From assembly GCA_900708905.1 (NCBI GenBank), contig CAADRB010000031.1, forward strand, positions 784,429 through 848,428: DNA of 64,000 bases, in the 5' to 3' direction. This DNA comes from Hymenolepis diminuta. Lineage: Eukaryota > Platyhelminthes > Cestoda > Cyclophyllidea > Hymenolepididae. Positions 61,203 through 64,000 of the stretch are shown here, piece by piece (position 1 is the stretch's first letter; each line of letters opens with the position of its first letter). The notes beneath the pieces are model-generated. The model ran no database searches, was not told the origin of the DNA, and saw nothing but the letters and a program-made list of their open reading frames with translations. Made by a program: the position numbers and the translations under genes.

Positions 61203-62732
61203 CTGTAGTTGAACATTTCTGGTCTTCAAATAATAAGAAATGATTTAAACAAACCTAGTCTTTCTTTAAAAAATAAAGCTCTGGGTAAGAAAAGCTTTTG
61301 TAAAAAATTAGAACTTTATTTTCTTGTTCTCAAGTTTAAATTTTCCTTGATCCAATGCTGGCTTAAAAATAAAGTAGAATCACTAGTTTGTAACAAAATT
61401 AATGGGAGATTAAAATAATTTAACCATGAGTACCTTCAAAATATTTTCTGATTTGTCAGCATAAGGCGATCTGATAGCACAATAAATAGAATCACTTCCA
61501 TTTAAAAAAATTTCTTGGAATTTCCAGAGGATTTTTAGAGATACAGCAGGAGTATCTTCAGTAGACCTCGGTCTTATGTCTTTTTTATAAACAAAGAGCA
61601 GATGAGTAAGTACGAATTTAAATTGACGAATATATTAGCAAAAATTCGATTTCAGTAATCGTAAGGATAAGTTAAATCAGGTTTAAGCCAATTTTTACAG
61701 TTAACACAGGCTTTCTGCAATTTTGCCAAACTTGAAATGTTAACATGTGTAAATACGAGCTTAGCGCTTTTCGTTCCTCCTTTTACGCACAAATGATGTT
61801 AACTTGAAGTATTTTCAGGAGTTAAATACTTTTTGCTGAAGACAAAACCACCGGTTAAACAAACATTGTGAACTTTTGGAATAACTTGGCCCGATTTACA
61901 AATCAAATCGTTCGTTGGAATTGCATTATAAAAAGAACAATGAGCACTGTATGAGTTAAATTGTTCTTCCTCCAAAGCTTCATTGAGGAGCAGATGACCT
62001 TTAAGACTGTTGAAATAGGTCACAATCGAATGATCGACGTAGATTTCTATCCAGATTTCCCATTTTGATTACAACTTAGATTTGTTGCCCATTTTGATCC
62101 TAACTATCAATAATCGGGATTTTAACTGATAACTTTCATGAAAATGTCAGAATCTCAGCGCATATATTTAAGACCTATTTTCGGAGAGACATCGCTAATT
62201 CGTCTACTTTAGAATTCTCACATTAACCAAATTTAGCATTCATCAAATGTTTAAATCCGTTCGTCAGACGTTCATAAGATACCCACACTTGAAAGCCTTT
62301 ATATTTCATCGAAACTCAGTTATAATGGCCAATGAAAAACTCATTTACAGGTTTTAATACTGGAACAGCAAATGAGCAAGCGAAATAGCTCAATAAGGAT
62401 TGAAATGGAATGCGGCGAGTGGAATTAGATGAGAACATTAAGGGTCTTATTTACTCTGATTTCAACTGAACTAAGTTGACCACTATTGTATAAACGGTAT
62501 ACTGCATTATGTGATGTTCTAATGTTCCTAATTTCGAATTTCATCATGTCTGATCCTAAATTTCACGATGAGCTCATATCCATGATATTCAGAGCTTATT
62601 GAAAAGTTCATTTAATTACATTGCTGGTCAAATCACATTATTAATTTGCGATTTATCGAAGACGGGAACAACTTCAATAAGCAATATTATTTTCAGTATT
62701 AACCCTTGAATGAATGAATGAACACAGCTTAC

Positions 62733-62940
62733 AGAGCTCTGGTAAAATTTTTAACTATCTCACCCTTGTTAATTTAAACTCTAAAATGCATGTAAGAAAA
62801 TGTTGCCTTCAACAATTCTAAGAAAAAGACGAAACGAAGCGCTGAAGCTGTCCCTTCTTGATTACATAATGCCGGTCAATAAATACCGAACATCGCAGAC
62901 AAGCATTCATTGTAATCATGGGACGAATAGTAAACTGCCT
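62733..62940 (+). repeat. SINE-like repeat, family A
   Basis: Begins GGTAAAATTTTTAACTATCT, then CACC, contains TTGCCTTC and ends ACATCGCAGACAAGCA ... GGGACGAATA. It is collinear with the copy at 51.73-51.95 kb. Confidence 0.5.
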
Positions 62941-63802
62941 ATTTGGTAAATATTGTACAACCGAGTAGAAGCATCAAATGGAGTAAGATTATTCGAACCC
63001 TGATGTTGCTAATTGATCTCCTCCATTTTATCAGTTGTTGGACCTACTGTGATACGATGTCAGTTGCTTTTCACAATGAAAAATTATAACTATTTTGTAC
63101 TATTGTAGGTAATAGAAATAATAGACTCAATGCTAATGGGTTAAGCCATCAATACTATATTTACATAATGTGAATAAGTGTACCACCGATTAGGTGCAAT
63201 ATTATCGCATGGTCCAAAACCAGGGCGACTGATTCATTCAAGTAGACAATATGACGTCATCCAAGTACCGATTATGCAAAGGCCAGTACCGTACCACATC
63301 CACAATGCGAACATTTTGAGTCCATATTGATAAAAGAAATTGTAAAGAAGTTGATAACATTTATCTGGGACCTTATAAAAATAGACAGAGGAGATTCTGT
63401 CGAGGCAATTAACTTAATTAAAAACGATTTTGGTTTGAATTGGCCAATATAGTCCTTAGGAGGAAAATTTATATTTAAATTTAACCTTATAAAGTTAGTC
63501 AATATTGTAAATATAAAAATGAAGAGGGTTTAGATTGTCATATTTTATTTTCTGACAACAATAAAGCACATATGCATCAACATAGACATTAATAAGGAAG
63601 TTGTCTTTGAACAGCCGGACTATTACGAATTTTTAATTGATCGAACAGTTTTGGTGTTCTAGACAGAAATCATAAAATTCTGTGAAAATGTTCATCTCTC
63701 AATTATTTGACTAGTGTTCTTCCATGCTCATTTCTAAGAATAAAATCCCGTCGCCGCCGCATACATCTAAGCAAGTATATATGCACTCTTAACAATGAAA
63801 TC

Positions 63803-63871
63803 ACCCACTGAGTAATATATATTCTTCTCTTCTTACTGAGCAACTGTAGACGTATTAGTACCTCAGTGGGT
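63803..63871. repeat. Inverted repeat, 10-bp perfect arms
   Basis: ACCCACTGAG at 63803-63812 and its exact reverse complement at 63862-63871, with partial matching beyond the arms. It could be a small MITE-like relic or chance. Confidence 0.5.
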
Positions 63872-64000
63872 ATTTTGTAATACTGCAGCGAAGTCTTAGA
63901 AGAAAGTGGCAGATACGTTCTGATATTCGATTCTATCTTTGATGATTCGAGAAGACATTTATCACAGATAATAGCCGAGTGAAGAACAAGCTTCGCTCTT

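Larger units (their letters stand above)
57697..60979 (-). other. Intron W1-W3 (3.3 kb)
   Basis: Mostly AT-rich sequence without a supported gene. It contains candidate exon W2 (60426-60504), a TA microsatellite at 58549-58564, and tRNA-like repeat patches near 58.46-58.53 and 58.7-58.8 kb. Stop-free stretches at 60564-60798 on both strands look like chance. Confidence 0.6.
61203..64000 (-). other. Intron upstream of W1 (partial), no exon found
   Basis: AT-rich sequence. I looked for the missing first half of CH2 (a WSDG-type motif) on the minus strand and found none, so that exon should lie beyond 64000. The stretch contains a SINE-like repeat near 62.73-62.94 kb, an inverted repeat at 63803-63871 and two stop-free minus-strand stretches (about 61.41-61.64 and 61.80-62.06 kb) that I cannot assign. 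Confidence 0.6.

Noticed and set aside
2056..61202. Alternative identity as beta-spectrin, alpha-actinin or a plakin
   Set aside because: A WW domain followed by the dystrophin-type EF start is specific to the dystrophin/utrophin family.

Overview
The window is the interior of one very large animal gene on the minus strand: a dystrophin/utrophin-family gene. Reading from high to low coordinates, it starts inside the second calponin-homology (CH2) domain (about 61.2 kb). It then runs through a long rod of spectrin-type repeats with hinge-like insertions, reaches the WW domain (3.58-3.03 kb), and leaves the window inside the first EF-hand region (2.06 kb). The start codon, CH1 and the first part of CH2 lie beyond position 64000. 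The rest of the EF-hand/ZZ region, the C-terminal coiled coil and the stop codon lie left of position 1.

I could place 47 constitutive exons with consistent splice sites and phases. They join into one open frame of about 3,193 codons (9,580 nt), close to the length of the same interval in vertebrate full-length dystrophin. I number them W1-W49 in transcript order. W2 is an uncertain exon and W36 is an alternative exon. All introns are GT-AG except one GC-AG intron after W17.

Layout: 64.0-57.2 kb holds the CH2 end and hinge 1. 57.2-29.8 kb holds the N-terminal and middle rod; a compact block at 29.8-34.3 kb has 11 exons, most of them separated by introns of 60-80 nt. 26.8-13.4 kb holds the middle/distal rod, with a 643-nt non-spectrin exon (15692-16334) that has its own ATG and a promoter-like upstream region. 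I read it as the first exon of a shorter internal-promoter isoform. 11.9-11.2 kb is a non-spectrin insertion. 10.4-6.6 kb is the distal rod (R23/R24-like), 4.6-4.35 kb hinge 4, 3.6-3.0 kb the WW domain and 2.3-2.06 kb the start of the EF-hand region.

Introns are AT-rich and mostly featureless. They carry degenerate tRNA-like/SINE-like repeats (two apparent families), one decayed LTR-retrotransposon gag fragment on the plus strand (about 55.99-56.30 kb), TA microsatellites and a G-quadruplex-type tract. I see no second complete protein-coding gene, no tRNA or rRNA gene and no CRISPR.

Organism: an invertebrate metazoan with an AT-rich genome. The mix of 55-80 nt and 1-4 kb introns and several microexons would fit a flatworm (for example a tapeworm), but this is inference and not proven. 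In the cell, dystrophin links cortical actin (CH domains, rod) to the membrane dystroglycan complex (WW-EF-ZZ).
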